A stretch of DNA of 64,000 nt from Botryotinia globosa. Taxonomy: Eukaryota; Ascomycota; Leotiomycetes; Helotiales; Sclerotiniaceae. Under the pieces are notes generated by a model. It was not told the origin of the DNA, made no database searches, and saw nothing but the letters and a program-made list of their open reading frames with translations. Shown here one piece after another: positions 10,366-23,577 of the stretch. The position numbers and the translations under genes were made by a program. Position 1 is the stretch's first letter; every line of letters starts with the position of its first letter. The stretch lies in NCBI GenBank assembly GCA_014898425.1, contig RCSZ01000001.1, positions 1,488,001 to 1,552,000 of the forward strand, in the 5' to 3' direction.

Positions 10366-12298
10366 ATGGCGTCAAGTATATCTCAAAGTGATAATACATC
10401 ACAGATCAATGGCGATGGACCTCAGAGATTCTCCATTGAGGATGTTGTACTTGAGAAGGGTATGCTGGAGGAGGCGGCAAATGAGCCGGTAGTTGTGAAG
10501 GTCGAAACTCGATTTTCGGAAAAGGAGGTGACGATACGACAAGTAGCCCCTATGGTTATCGTCTTAACAGGGGCAACGTTTCTTGTTGTAAGTACCAAAT
10601 TCATGGATTTTTGAAAGTAAATCTAATGTTTGCCAGACAATCGCTGCTCAGGCTGTCATCATTATTTTACCCGAAATCTCTCGAGATCTTGATATTCCTC
10701 AAACTCGGCAACAATGGGTATTATCTTCTTATGCATTGACTTCCGGCTCATTCTTACTCCTATGGGGCAAGCTGGGAGACGTGTATGGCAGGAAACTGTT
10801 ATTTATCATAGGTGCACTTTTCACGTCTGCAACTTGTATAGCGACGGCCTTTTCGCCCGTTGAGATTTGTTTGTATGTGATGCGGGCTTTGCACGGACTC
10901 GCATCGGCCATCACTATTCCTACAGCGATTGGCATTATAGGGCATACCATCCCGCCTGGTCGAGTAAAAAACTATAGCTTCGCATTTTACTCTGGCGGAG
11001 CACCAATGGGCCAAGTGCTTGGCAATCTCATGGTGTGTATTCTCTAATGTTGAAAATGAACTGGCAGATCTAATTTATCATTTAGGGGGGGATCATCTCT
11101 CAATGGGCGAGTTGGAAAGTTGTCTTCTTTGTGATAGCTGGTGCTTCACTTACGATTGCTGTAAGTGCGATTTTTGTGGTTCCACAGGAGCCATCTAAGA
11201 GTAATGAAGAAGACACAGCGCGCGCTTCGGGAGTAGATTGGATTGGGGCTTTCCTATTCACTTCTGGTCTACTGCTACTACTCGTAGGTTTATCTCAGGG
11301 AGGCTCATCTGGGTGGCAGGAACCTTCAGTCATTGCAATCATAGTCGTATCCGGCTGTTTACTAATAGGCTTTATTCTATGGGAACACTATCGGGAGACC
11401 AAAACCACAAAGGAACCATTGATGAAAATATCGACGTTTCGTCACAAGCAATTCGCGATTGCTATGATCATCATCACCTTATTCTCATCCGGTTTCACGA
11501 ACTTTTGCCTCTACACAACTTACTAGTATGTCATAGTTCACCCCTAATTGCGCAATTCCAGGGGCTAACTTGGATTCAGCTACCAAGACTTCAAACTTCT
11601 TGATCCTTTACAAACTGCACTTCGGTACATCCCACTGGGAGTAGTTGGTAGTAAGTTCTGCAGATCTTCTTTCTCAAGAGATAATTTTAACTTTTGATAA
11701 CTTTACAGTTCTTACCACCTTCGGATCCGGATACTTACTCGCTCGAATCAATGGCAATTACATTCTCAGTTTTGGCCTTGGCTCAGCTATGATTGCCAAC
11801 CTTCTGTTTGCCGTACCGATACCTCCCAGCACATCATACTTCGCCTTTGGATTGCCGGCAATGTCACTTGCAGCATTCGGTGCTGATACAGTCTATCCAT
11901 GCCTCGGTCTATTCACAACCCAGTCACTTCCTCGAAAGGACCAATCAGTCGCAGGAGCCATGTTTCAGACTATGGCAGCCATTGGGCGATCTATGCCACT
12001 ACCTATTACAAAGGACCAATCAGTCGCAGGAGCCATGTTTCAGACTATGGCAGCCATTGGGCGATCTATGCCACTACCTATTACATCAGCAATTCAGCAA
12101 TCTGTACAGTCGAAAGAATTGAACAAAGGGGCGACCGAGATGCTAGCATTCTTGGCGGGATTGAGGGCTGTGGAATGGTTCTGCGTAGGTTGTATGGCAG
12201 CATCATTGGCTATGACTATAATTGGGCTCAGAAGTATTGGGAAGATTGGAATGTTAAAAAAACTAGGAGTTGCTAAGGATGCGAAGGATGACGTGTAG
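10366..12298 (+). CDS. DHA2-family (14-TM) MFS multidrug transporter with internal 25-residue duplication
   Basis: Five exons (10366-10587, 10637-11032, 11086-11525, 11580-11650, 11709-12298) encode 572 residues. The introns are 49, 53, 54 and 58 nt. The protein is a proton-driven plasma- or vacuolar-membrane exporter by family. After a roughly 60-residue cytosolic N-terminus come motif A-like GKLGDVYGRKLLF, then QWVLSSYALTSG before it, and motif C-like YSGGAPMGQVLGN. The central loop and the later hydrophobic segments fit the 14-helix drug:H+ antiporter-2 layout. The odd feature is in exon 5: KDQSVAGAMFQTMAAIGRSM plus PLPIT occurs twice in direct succession, from an exact 75-bp duplication (11936-12010 and 12011-12085). 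The frame is kept, but an extra membrane-embedded stretch is inserted near the penultimate helices, which could impair folding. Substrate cannot be predicted. The gene is divergent from FPGS. Confidence 0.88.
11936..12085 (+). repeat. Exact 75-bp tandem duplication inside the MFS gene
   Basis: Positions 11936-12010 and 12011-12085 match at all 75 bases on reading both copies. The unit is a multiple of three, so it adds 25 residues without a frameshift. Confidence 0.97.
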
Positions 12299-14771
12299 AA
12301 CTTGTGCAGCTGTGGGCTATAGATCATATAATAGTATATATAAACTTTGATGACAACTAGATGTAGATCCAACCATCAGATTTGTCAGAGTATCGCCTAA
12401 TTTCAAAGCATCCCTACTTGCTACCACCGACTTGGTGCGATTCAATCATCGAAGGCCTTGAAGTATCTCTGTCGCAATTCTCATCCTAAAGCCAACCTGA
12501 ACTTTTGAATTAGAGGATGGAATACTACTGAAATCATAGAAAGCCAATTTCAGTACAGTCATGCGCCAGGATAGGACTGTATTGCTGTATCCACAAGCGA
12601 GGCATTATTTCTTTAGCTCGGGCGCTAATTTTAGTGATAGCGATGTACAAGACTTGATTGACTGTAGATTGACAGCTGGCGTGCTGACAACCTCAAAACT
12701 AAAATTAATAATATGTTTTAAGAAAAACACTCTATCTTGTTAAAAAGCTCTAAACATTGAGAGATCTGTTCGGTCAATTTAGAAGACCTAAACGGCTCAG
12801 TCGAAAGTACCTAGTACTAGTAGTCGCCAAGAACGATAGTCGTAGAAGCGCTCCGGGAGCTCATAGAGTCATAATTTTAGTTTTGCGATAGAAATGAATG
12901 AAAAATTCAAAGATTCAAATGTTCGATACAAAGTATTATTTCCAGTAGGCCTTTTCATGATCAAAGAAATTTCGTCAAGAAATCGCATGATAAAAGAATA
13001 AGAGAATAACACTTGATACAAATCTGAGCTAACATCAACAGTGGCCTCTTCAAGCTGCCGTAGTTTCTAAAACCCTCGAAAGACTTCTCTCGTACTAGAT
13101 CTCGTTCGCATTCTCTACTTTAGCTAGACGGCCTAAGCTCCCTATTGAAATTCGGTCCTCGCGTTAGACCTCGTTAATCCCTGTTAAAATCCTTTACCAT
13201 TCTGAGTTTAAAATAGTAGAATTCTATTGAAGTAATAGTTCGATGAATATTGATAGAGACTCTTTGTCTAAATTTCTCTCTATATAGGCGAATTATGTTA
13301 TATAAAATTAAATCACTATAAGTTAATAGATCAATATAGTAATAATTAGTAAGCTTCAACTCGAAATTTTATCTATACGAATAGTAAAAGTTAATAACTA
13401 CTGTATGTAGATAAGACCTTGTACTAGCATTCGGATAATCTATAATCATATTTAAATCTTATTAATAAGAGGTTTCTAAATGAGTTCGATTATAAAACTT
13501 AGGATTTCGATTTCAGAATTTTGACTATCTGATTCCGTTTATAATTACAATCAAATTAACTATTTTATAGATATTTCAATCAACTTATAGCGTTTTAATA
13601 CTCGGTCAACTAAATCAAACCTCTAAAATATTTTTATAAAATGTTTTTATTTGTATTTATATGACCTTTGTGTTTGCGTCCTTTGTTACTATGTTCATTT
13701 CTATATGGCCATTGTGTAGGCTCCAGACCGTCGATTTTCCTACAAAGGAGAAAGTAAGGGCTTTGTCCGACACACACCCAACTCTCAAATCCGGGGACCT
13801 TGTTGGTCTATTTGCGCTTCAGTTCTCATGTCCGGCCTAAAACCCGACCAGAAAGATGCCCCAAAATACGACATACACAAAACCTGATGAACAACTTTTG
13901 TTAATTTTACCACCATACACAATCCACCGGAACGCAAGATAGGCCGTCACGCTGTCATCAACAATCATACTTGGAAGTACGGCAAATGAAGTATGGCATA
14001 ATATGAGGGGGCACATAGTGGAGCTAGGAAACACACAAGAACATCTTGGATATTCTGAAGCCCACATGAGATCTGCCACGGTCTCAGACCATTGTGGACG
14101 ATGGCCACATGAGACATCTCTCCACCCGCAGCCAGCGAGAGCAGGGCAGTCCATAAGCCAGATTCCCAAAGCATTGATTTGCAATCCTCAAATCTGGAAC
14201 TCGATACGTTTAAGAAGGTCGACATTGCCTTCTAAAACTATCGTTTGACACCTTACTCAATAGGATCAAATACGCCCGCGCCCTCGAAATTCAATGACGT
14301 TTCTCCAATTCCTCACAGACGGGTTTGTGCGAGTGGAGAAAAAGACGAATGTGCGGTTCTGATGGCGGAGACAAGAAATGCGGAAGTTTTGTGCAAATGA
14401 GTGCTGCTCTCGGATTCCTGATTAAAATAGAGAATCTCCGAATGAGCTCTCAAGACAGGGTTTGTAGCTCTTGTAGCCATACAAGAGGAGAAAAATGAGA
14501 AATATGGATCGATCTTGTGGGCCATTAGATTTGTAGGTTTCTGGGCTTGGCGGAGAGTCTGGTCGTATTTCAGTCGTCGTCAGAAAGCTGGACGGAGTAC
14601 TAGGTACAGTGATGTGGTTTTTTTATTGGGGTATCACCATTTTTAGCTACCATATTCGTGTCAAAGAAAATTGTATCAATTAGAGAATTCAAGTACTTTT
14701 TTTAACTGGCTATGTATGTATCTAAACGAAGGACATTGTTGGAATTGGCTTCGTTAATGCGATGCGGATGC
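12299..14771. other. Gene-poor, partly AT-rich intergenic region
   Basis: No supported gene in 2.5 kb. About 13150-13660 is strikingly AT-rich with many TA steps and stops in all frames, as in DNA altered by repeat-induced point mutation, though I found no partner copy here. At 13857-14245 one forward frame reads on for some 129 codons, broken only by TAG at 13941-13943, and might be a degraded gene; it shows no motif I recognise. Confidence 0.5.
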
Positions 14772-16868
14772 CTAAGACTTTCTTCGTGTTGGTCGCATAG
14801 AAATAGCAGTTGAAATGCCATCGAAATGGTGGGAAGCCTGCCAAGGACTTTCACTTGGCTTCTCACATGTTCGAACCCTACCCTGGGAATACCAGATGTT
14901 GGCATAACCTTTAGGATTCGAGGCACTCTCGAGATAGCCAGGCTTTTCGTCTATCTTGACAGGCTGTCTCGCGTCAACCCTGATTTGATGACCTGTGCCT
15001 TGGCTTGGCTCGACATTTTCGGCCTCTTCGCAATTCTCTGAGATGATGATTGCATTTTCGGGCTTACCGCCAGACCGACGATCCAAACGAACGCTTTCTC
15101 GACCCTGTCTAATGAAAGCCTGTTCAGTCTGAAGCCCGCTTTCGGGGTGCGCGACGATGCCCCAGAAGTCGGCCTCTCTTCCCTGATCGACATCTTCATG
15201 ATTGCGAGGTCTCACAGTAGATGGAACGAGTACACGCATATCACGCTCCTGCAATTCTTTGGGCTCTTCAGTGATCATGCTATCGATGACCCTGTTGTGG
15301 TTGGCTCCAAGGTCTGAATTTGGCTCGAAACTTTCTTCGACATCACTGTCTTCGGCACGGAGTCCATTTTGCGGATGTTCGAGTGGGAGATGCTGCTTAG
15401 GCTCGGGTTGTCTTTCTGGTACGAAAAATTCTCCAGATTGGCATTGTCTCTTCAATGGTCTGACTTCAAGTACTCCCTGCTCAAATAAAGGTTGTTTTCT
15501 CTTATTTAGCTGGGCAGTAGACAACTTTTGAAGCGCGTCCTGATATCTGTGTTGGTTCTCATGGACTTGAAAGCTTACATGACGGGCTCTCATATCTTGT
15601 TCCTCACGAGGGCCAACATAAGATCTCTCATTTTGTCTTTGTCTCATAGGTTCACCGATATATCTGCTTGGTTGAACCTGAGGACTTGGTGCGAAGCTCA
15701 TGTGCATGTATCTCGAAGGGCCATTGTATCTGTATGGTTGCATGGTTGCCGTCATAGGACCCTTGTCTTGCATTGTCGCCCGAGTGTCGGAGGACGCATA
15801 CTCGAAAAGGTTTGTTCTCGAATTAAGTACGCCGATTTCTGCATTATCGAATACTGGATGTCTATTCGTATTGCAGTGATTTTGTTCGAAATACATCTGC
15901 GACCCAGAGTTCTCAGCATTGCCTTCAGCCAGGTTCAATTTGTTATTGTTGACATCATTTTCAACCTGCGTTGGGGAGTGAGGGAGATCATCGATATGGT
16001 CAGGATACTCTGGTGAATCAGCCACGGAGTCGTATCCAGTCTGAGATCCAGACTCACTTCCGATTTCATTACCAATCGAATAGTCATCGTCTACGATAGC
16101 CTCACTGGCATCTGCATCGATAGCTTCGTCGTCACCTTCACCACCACTTGTGCTTAGTTTGTATCCATTTGCTGGATTCAAAGATGATTCTGGGTGGTTT
16201 ATCGAGCTTCCTTTGATAGCTTCGCCTGTCTTGAGACTGATCAGGCCATTTTCTAGCTTTTGCAGATACTCGTCCTTCTTTCCAGGTTTGTTATACTCTG
16301 CCCACATCTTGTTAGCATATTTGTTTGAGACTACCATCGAGCGTCTTCGGGCCTCCCAATCTAGGAGTACTTGTCCACCAGCTTGTTTCGCCCTCTTAGC
16401 TTCTTTTCTGGCCTTTTCTTCAACATAGTTCTTAATGTTTTCCGGATTGGTTTGGTTCAACTTCGCCAGAAGCATTCTATCGCCTGTCAATAGACGTCCA
16501 TCTCTCTTCGCAAAGACACGTTCGATCCTATGAATCGCGCTTTGAGTGCGACGTGTGGCTCGCGGCCTTCCGAATTTCTTCTTTTTGAGCTCCTGCATAT
16601 GTCTACATTTCTGAATTAGCTACCACCATCGATATCTAGAGCACAATAGAAAACAAGGCAAGTCTCACCGTCCTACCGTTTGCGCGTCAATGCCATTGGT
16701 CATTATTCGCCGATTTTTTGGCGACGGTCCCTTAGTCCAGGCCTCCGTGTTAAGCTCTTTATTGCATAATTCTGCAATTTTTCCACTTCTCAACTTTAGG
16801 TCTCCATTGACATTGTTGACCTCGAAATAATTGTTGAGCCAATCCACGTGTATGCTGGGTTTAGGCAT
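14772..16868 (-). CDS. Homeodomain-like DNA-binding protein, paralogue A
   Basis: Two exons (16868-16669 and 16602-14772) with a 66-nt intron encode 676 residues. The first exon begins MPKPSIHVDWLNNYF and ends with GIDAQTVGR. After the splice comes HMQELKKKKFGRPRATRR, a basic helix-turn-helix-like or nuclear-localisation stretch. Residues about 85-140 (RIERVFAKRDGRLLTGDRML to NIKNYVEEKARKEAKRAK) have the size and third-helix pattern of a divergent homeodomain, with Tyr where the usual invariant Trp stands. A further conserved block, NKYANKMWAEYNKPGKKDEY, then LQKLENGLISLKTGEAI, is shared with the neighbour. The remaining about 450 residues are polar and probably disordered. The tandem gene at 18255-20648 has the same architecture and intron position, so they arose by duplication. 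A role as a transcription regulator is inference. Confidence 0.72.
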
Positions 16869-18254
16869 TTTTGACTATAAGTTGAGCACTTGATAGCTAC
16901 TTAAGGTCTTAATGTGGTCGAGAGATATTCTGAAAATCGATCTAGATAATCGACAGAGATGCAGGGGCTTGTTGTTGATAAAGCCTAGTCCTTCTTCCAA
17001 GGTCAGATCTGATGATCTTCGCATTAATTCTTTGAAGGATGAAAACTTACTTGCCTTCTACCGTTCTTGTGGGGGTGGTTACTTGAGATTCCGCGCAACT
17101 GATATTTTGTGAAAGATTGTTGAGCGCGTGAACAAATTTCCTGATTGCGATGGAGCTTCTTAATAGCGATTGTTTCAAGTTATCCTGATTGAATTCAAGT
17201 TGACCTGGTGAATTTATTCGTCTAATCCCGATGCCGACTTTCTTCTACCTCGAATTCGGGCTAAAAAGGTTGGCGTCGGGTTGTGATTAAAGTTAATCAA
17301 GATACAGAAAACAAATGATTGAAGTTGTGTATATTTTGATTTAGAAGTGGGGGGTAAAATAGATGGGCGTATTGAGGCGGGATAAATATTCGATATTGTC
17401 AAATCGTTAATCTCTATCGCTTAAATTTTGTTGTCTAACACTTCGTTCTTATCAAAATCTGTCGCCTAGGCCGACCCAGGTAGGACCCCTGCTCGTATCG
17501 GAGTGCAATCTCGAAATTTCGATCACTCAAAAAACAGGCACAAAGCCGCGGGTCACAACCATTGCAGCAACTTCAAGTTTGGGAGTCTATGTTGGCGCAT
17601 TCAGACGGAGATTCAAAGGTTTGCAAATCTGGTCAATACGAAAGAATGAGCTCCTCTTATTTCTGAGTAACAGGCTAACTACCTTTATCCTCTATGAGAC
17701 ACGACTGACTGAGAGCTTCGCATCGATAGTTTTCCCTTCACAGATGACTCTACAATTGTTAGGTGTCTTCCGCAGACTTTTCTCGATTCTTACGATTATT
17801 CTTACCATTCTCGACCACCGAATACAGTCAGGCTAGCCTTCGAAGAACTCGGAAGTTATTATACATCTGGTGATTTTATCTTGAGGTTCAGGCACATAAA
17901 AGTCCAATATATATACAGTTGAAAGTCAGGGTTAAATAGATATCACAGTTGATGGTATTTCTTATAATTCTAAACAAAATGCTTTTATGATTTGTGATTT
18001 GTGTAAATTTTGCAGGTAAATTGCAGACAGATCATGGTAGATTCTACAAAATCCGTGGTATTGTCCATGCTTTAGTAGCCCAATTCAAACAGACAATAAG
18101 CGCCGGGTATCTTCCAATTTGTTCCAAGCCTTGAAACAGTGCAGTCCTTTCCTAGCTTGACAGTCCTTCCTCCATGTATCATATTATCAATCTCATAGAA
18201 TCACGGTGTTCCCATCTTTTAACAGTGATCGCTCCCAGGTCCACCTTGCTGCGA
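16869..18254. other. Intergenic between the two homeodomain-like paralogues
   Basis: No supported gene. It should contain the promoter of paralogue A and the 3' region of paralogue B. Confidence 0.5.
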
Positions 18255-20648
18255 TCAATTGTCGACATCGAGATTGGGTGAATCCCAATCCTCGAAAAGG
18301 CTTTCATTGCCCAGGAAAGCCGAGTAATCGAACTCTCCGTTGTGCAGAAATGCCTGCTCTAGAGCATTCATATCTGGCACAGAAAGCCTATTCTCGGGAT
18401 TTTCGGTGTCTTGCGCATCTACAGTATTCTCTGCAGGGGCTTGAGCCAACGACTCAAGCTCCTGAGCCTCTGCTTGTGGAAAGGCAGTTCCCTGGTGTCG
18501 CTGGAATCCTTGGACTTCCAAATCGGCCTCCAAATTTCCGCCTAAACTCCCAGATATACTATAAGTTCCGGGAATAGAATTCGAAGCGCCTGCATGGCGA
18601 GCTGCATCATATTGCGCCGCTGCAGGATCTGTAGTGTTGGTCGTAGCATGCTGTTCTAAATCTACTACGCCCTGCGCCATGTTACTCGAATTTTCTGGCA
18701 TAGGTGGCTCGAAAGGGGCAATGGACTGTCCAGCATTCTGCTCTATACCATTGTTGCGACTACTTTGTGCAGAACTGGAAAGGCGAGGGTCGAGACGTTG
18801 TACTTCGGAATCCGGATCTCGGACTTCAGGAGTTCGGATATTGGGAGTTCGGATATTAGGAGACTGCAACGTTCAAATGTCAGTAAATTGTCTATCAGGA
18901 AACACTTGAAAAAAAGTTGAGGAACCCAGAGATATATAAAGAAGTGGGAGGTTACAGTAGAATGAAAGGAGTGTGGTGATGTCAAATGAAAGAACTGATC
19001 AAACTTACTGCCTCTCCTTCTTCAGCTGTCTCTCGCTCATAAAGACTGCTATGACAGATTTTCAGCCTCGAGTGTGGATGAGGAGTCCATTTCTCACCAA
19101 TGCCACTGCCGTCGAAGGATGAATTTATGGAGTCATCAGTCCCACTCCCGGAAGTTCTTCGAATCCCAGACTCGCCAGCCGTTGTTAGCTGATGAGTTTT
19201 TGGAGCCAGCCTCGAAGCCCCCAGTCTCTTAACTGGCTCTCTGGTGACTCTCATGTTAGCCTCAGCTCCAGAAAACATTGGATTTCCAGACAAGGTAGAA
19301 AGTCGAGAATTGGACGCTTGACGAGGTCGCTTTCTCAAATGTGTGGAATGCGGGCCCTGATCCACTTCGTCATCCTCGGGAACAAACTTTCTCTTTCGAG
19401 CAGGATTTTCAGACTGGGTGAAAGTCCCACCAAGAGATTGTCCAGCTGGACTCTCTGGGACTTGCGGATATGCTGGCATATATTGCTCAGCACGATTTCG
19501 AGGAATCGGAGGATAGATGGGCTCATATCTATTCTGCCCCTGATACTCAAGTTCACCCTCATCCTGATTGGCAAACGGATCGTATGGAATACCAGACTGG
19601 GAATTTGCAGGCATGCCATAGCCGTATTGGTCAGGCACAGCTTGGTTATGGTCGACAACATATACCCCTGTATAATCATTCTGTTGAGACGCCGGCTGAG
19701 CTCTACTCACTTCGTAGCTTCGCCCGCCTGCGTAACTACTAATACCCGAGTTCATTGGTTGGGGTGGCCGCATGGAGTATACTGCATCTTGGTCCTGAGT
19801 ATACATGGGCATCTGCTGGGATCCATATTGTGCTTGTCGATGCGCCTGATAATGTGGTGGTGCCTGGACATTTGGGTACCCAAGTTGCCCATACTGATTC
19901 ATCTGGTTTTGTTGTGCTCGTTGGATATTCGAGAAACTACCTTCACCAAGATGATAACCAGATCGATATTCGAGGCCGGGAACAATTGTGCCAGGTGCCA
20001 AGGTTGCTAGATCAGGTTCATTCGTATTGTTTATGGCGCCACTCGCCGGTGCGTTAACCAAAATGTTTACCGCTTGTCCGATCGCGGCGCCAGTCACCAA
20101 ATCGATCTCGCGGTTCCTCAATTTCTGAACATAACCCACCGGATCTTCATAATATGCCTTCCACATCTTGGTTGAGTATTTGTTGCTGCCGGGATTTGGA
20201 ACGACAGGACCTCCGCCTGCTTTCTTCAGCATCTTCGCCTTTTGTTCGAACCAATTCTTTATCTTCCTGTAGCTTTGTATAGTGTCTTCCATCAATATCA
20301 TTCTTTCTCCTGCAGATGGATAATGATTATTGCGGTAGGCTGCTTCGAGGATGTCTACTTGCCACGCCAAGAGGCGTTCGGCTCGAGGTTGGTTGCGAGC
20401 GTGTCTTCGACACTCGCTGATATGTCTGTGTGCATGTTAGCTTCATTACTAATCCTGAGAATAAGAGTTAACTCATACCTTCCGACAATTTGCGAATCGA
20501 CACCATCAACACCCGCAGTTGTTGGTGGAATGTGCGCTGCGTTGCATCTAATCGCAGTCTGTTTAGTTGGCTCCGACAAGATGTCGGGATTGGTGAGACT
20601 GCGGTAGTAGTTGTTGAGGAAGACAATGTGTTGGGCGTCTTTAGGCAT
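18255..20648 (-). CDS. Homeodomain-like DNA-binding protein, paralogue B
   Basis: Three exons (20648-20479, 20425-19009, 18863-18255) with introns of 53 and 145 nt give 731 residues. Exon 1 starts MPKDAQHIVFLNNYY and ends GVDSQIVGR; the phase-2 splice then yields HISECRRHARNQPRAERL. That matches paralogue A in both sequence and intron phase. Residues about 80-130 look like a homeodomain: LLAWQVDILEAAYRNNHYP, GERMILMEDTIQ, then a recognition-helix-like RKIKNWFEQKAKMLKK that keeps the Trp-Phe pair. Next is the shared block NKYSTKMWKAYYEDPVGYVQ. A Tyr/Gln/Pro-rich low-complexity region and a basic patch (ARKRKFVPED, HLRKRPRQ) follow, then Ser/Ala/Glu-rich tail sequence with a doubled PNIRT unit at the start of exon 3. 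If the 145-nt intron is retained, translation stops at 18982-18984 and the tail is lost. Nuclear regulator by inference; no target known. Confidence 0.75.
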
Positions 20649-23577
20649 CTTGTCTATTTTTCTTTTGATAGTCAGCCTAGATTCGAAAGATTGATAGAGT
20701 TAGAATGGTGTATGCGGGCCTTACCGGTATTTAAAGAGTTATCTGTTATTAAGGATGTGGAAAATACTGTATCAGTATCTCACTGCATCAAAATGTTAGC
20801 TCTTTATTCATGGAGCAGATTCGATGATTTCTCGAGAGGATATGGAAAAAGTATGAGAATGTTCTAACCTTCTAAAGTCTTTTGACTTCGGTTGCGAATT
20901 GGTTCTTCACAAAAAATGCGAGTAATGTGGCTGGTAAACAGCGTCTGTTATTCACCTAGAACTATTCCTGATGAGAATAGTAGGTCTGTTTATCGGAGTT
21001 ATTCGCAAGTTAAGCGGTTACTTTTCGGGGCCAAGACTCGTAGTGCTGAGAGAATTTGAGAAGAAAGACAACTCGTGTTGAAGGTAATAGTTCTGTAGGT
21101 TGATTTGAAGAGACTGGAAGTTGTCAAAGTAAAGAGTTACTATCTTGTTGGAAAGTCCTTTAGATATCCAAAAGTATGTGTTAATGGTTTTCTCAAAGGT
21201 CGCGCGTTGAGAAGTTTATATCTAAGGAGAGTCTTGAACTTGTTAATGCTTCAATCACTAGCGCAATGTATTGTTGCTCACGCGACCGCTGGAACATTAA
21301 AGCCAGAGGGATGTATGGCAGAGATGTTTGTTACGGTTATTTTTGACCCGCGCGCCGTGAGACTTACGGTTTTGTTGACAGTACAAGTTATTCTATATAG
21401 GGCACATGATTTCTCATACATGGACTTGAGCCAGTCCCCAAGGAGTAGTTGGGTGAGATCTCTCCATTTAGCTAACGTGGCGTTGTTGACTGTCTACTCG
21501 CGAGTTACCAATGTGGTTATTCGTTGCGATTTTTAGGATTTTCCAATTCACGCGACATGCCTTGTCTGCCCCGGAACAGGCCTTCCTCTGCTTCTATACG
21601 TGACCTCCTTCTACTTTCCTTCTACTTACTGACTCCCTTGTGCGAATCTTGAATATTTTGCTGCATCTTTCTGCCAGCGATCATAGCCAAAGGTTATCCC
21701 TTCATTCAATACGCGAAATCTTGATGCAGATTGATATTCTATTGACAGACATTCAGTCCATTGGCGACCTCGATCATACGCTTCTACAAGCACCCAAAGC
21801 CAGCATCTATGTATCAGCGGGAACATACAAAGCGAAAGAGAGACGAATCGATAGAAGATGATGGAGAGATAGAGGGCATATGCGATAGACCTAGATTAGA
21901 CAGCAGAGAAAGGTAGATCCAACCATATGAAGACAAAGAGAGAGGCCACACGAGCTCAAGTTGAACAGGTAGTATGTCAACTGATTTCTGAAGAGAGACC
22001 ATACTTATCAGGCTGCACACTCACTTTCATGAACTGAGTTTCTCTCCTAACTCATCTAATGCTGACAGGTTCCCATTTTGTCCCATTTATCCAGGACCAT
22101 CCTCTCAGAGCATATTCCGAGTTGCCCAAGACACAAGAGCTGCAGCAAACATAAAGAACGTAATGAAAGATATCGAAGGAACACATGATGGGGCACAAAG
22201 GAAGGTAGAACTACGAATGAATGCGAAATAAGACGGATAATGCATGCGCATGCATGAGAGATGGAACCTCGATTGATCGCCCTGACTCATATCCTCGTAT
22301 AAGGACGACTTTTTACCCCAACTTTTACCCTTATCCTATCCAGCTTCTCATCAGCAATGCTCAGGTATCTCACGGACTATCGATATTCTGCCGCTACGAC
22401 AACGTTCGAAGTCGATTTCCTCGAGCGTTCGTACCTATCTCGATGAGTCTGCCATTTAGACGGTATATTTGAGTAATCAGTTCTTCGCCCTCCCCCCTTT
22501 CAACGGCAACTCTCTTGGTCATACTATTCGCTTCAGTATGCTATAGTTTTTGCATCAGTGCGAAGCGAATCCTTTCTTATATCCTCTGTTGTACAGTTAG
22601 ATTCAGGTTAACTGAACTACTAAGTCTGAAATTTAGAGCAGTGATCCCAGATATATCGTCAAATTACGGCCGCACATATCATAATACGAGAAGAGGGATC
22701 GGTATAGCAGAGAAGGTCTACAATCTATCACGCAAGATTGGTGGATGAGATGAACAGGGTCGAAAAGCGACGACTAGGATCTGAAATCTCTAAAGCGATA
22801 AGAATTAATGGATATAAGAGAAATCCCATATAGTACAGCCAGAAGTATGGAGTTTTTTGCAGTTTCATCATGTACGATGTAGATCCTACATCCAAGTGCT
22901 AACGTATTTAAATGATGGGCTCACAGATGCGAAGTGATGCAGAAATACACTCCAGCACGATCTCAAACACCAAAAAAGCTCAAGAATGGAGACTACAGAT
23001 GAACGATGGATGAGAACATATATATACGCTGTAGTGGCATCATCAACATGGCATCTAGTCCATTCTACTTGAGAGGGAAAACATCGCAGGCCTACAAAGA
23101 ATGCGAAAGCAGCAGCACGTTAGCATAAAGATGCGCAATTTATGAGGAATCAAAGGAGTGGACGAGATGGCACATTATGCAGACAACAAAGTATATATAT
23201 ACGGCGACTTTATCCAGTATGCTCGATTATCATTCCAGGGTGTAGAAGACGCTTTCCTTGTTTTGATTGGAGCGCTAGATAAGGGGGGTTAGCGACTCAG
23301 CACGGGCCTTTGCTGGCCTTCAAGTGTCTGGTCCTTTTCAGAATCAGCAATGACTGCTATAGAGTTGGACTGGAGTCATAGTTCGTAGCGTATTTACTAA
23401 CTGGAAATTTCCTGCAGTTGCTAGTGGGGGTTGAGAAGAGGAGTGCATAAATTGGACGAAAATTTACATACAATCATTGAAAAGAGCTTGATTACTTTAT
23501 CATGTTTTTGATGGTGTAACCTTGAATTAAATAAGCCTAAAATGATAATACTCCATATAATTGAACCCAATTACAGC
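20649..23577. other. Intergenic, no gene seen
   Basis: About 2.9 kb without a supportable coding region; the longest open frame (21105-21536) starts at TTG and shows no motif. The first few hundred bases must be the promoter of paralogue B, with CT-rich runs on the relevant strand. Confidence 0.5.

Noticed and set aside
21105..21536. 143-codon open frame
   Set aside because: It starts at TTG and has no recognisable motif.
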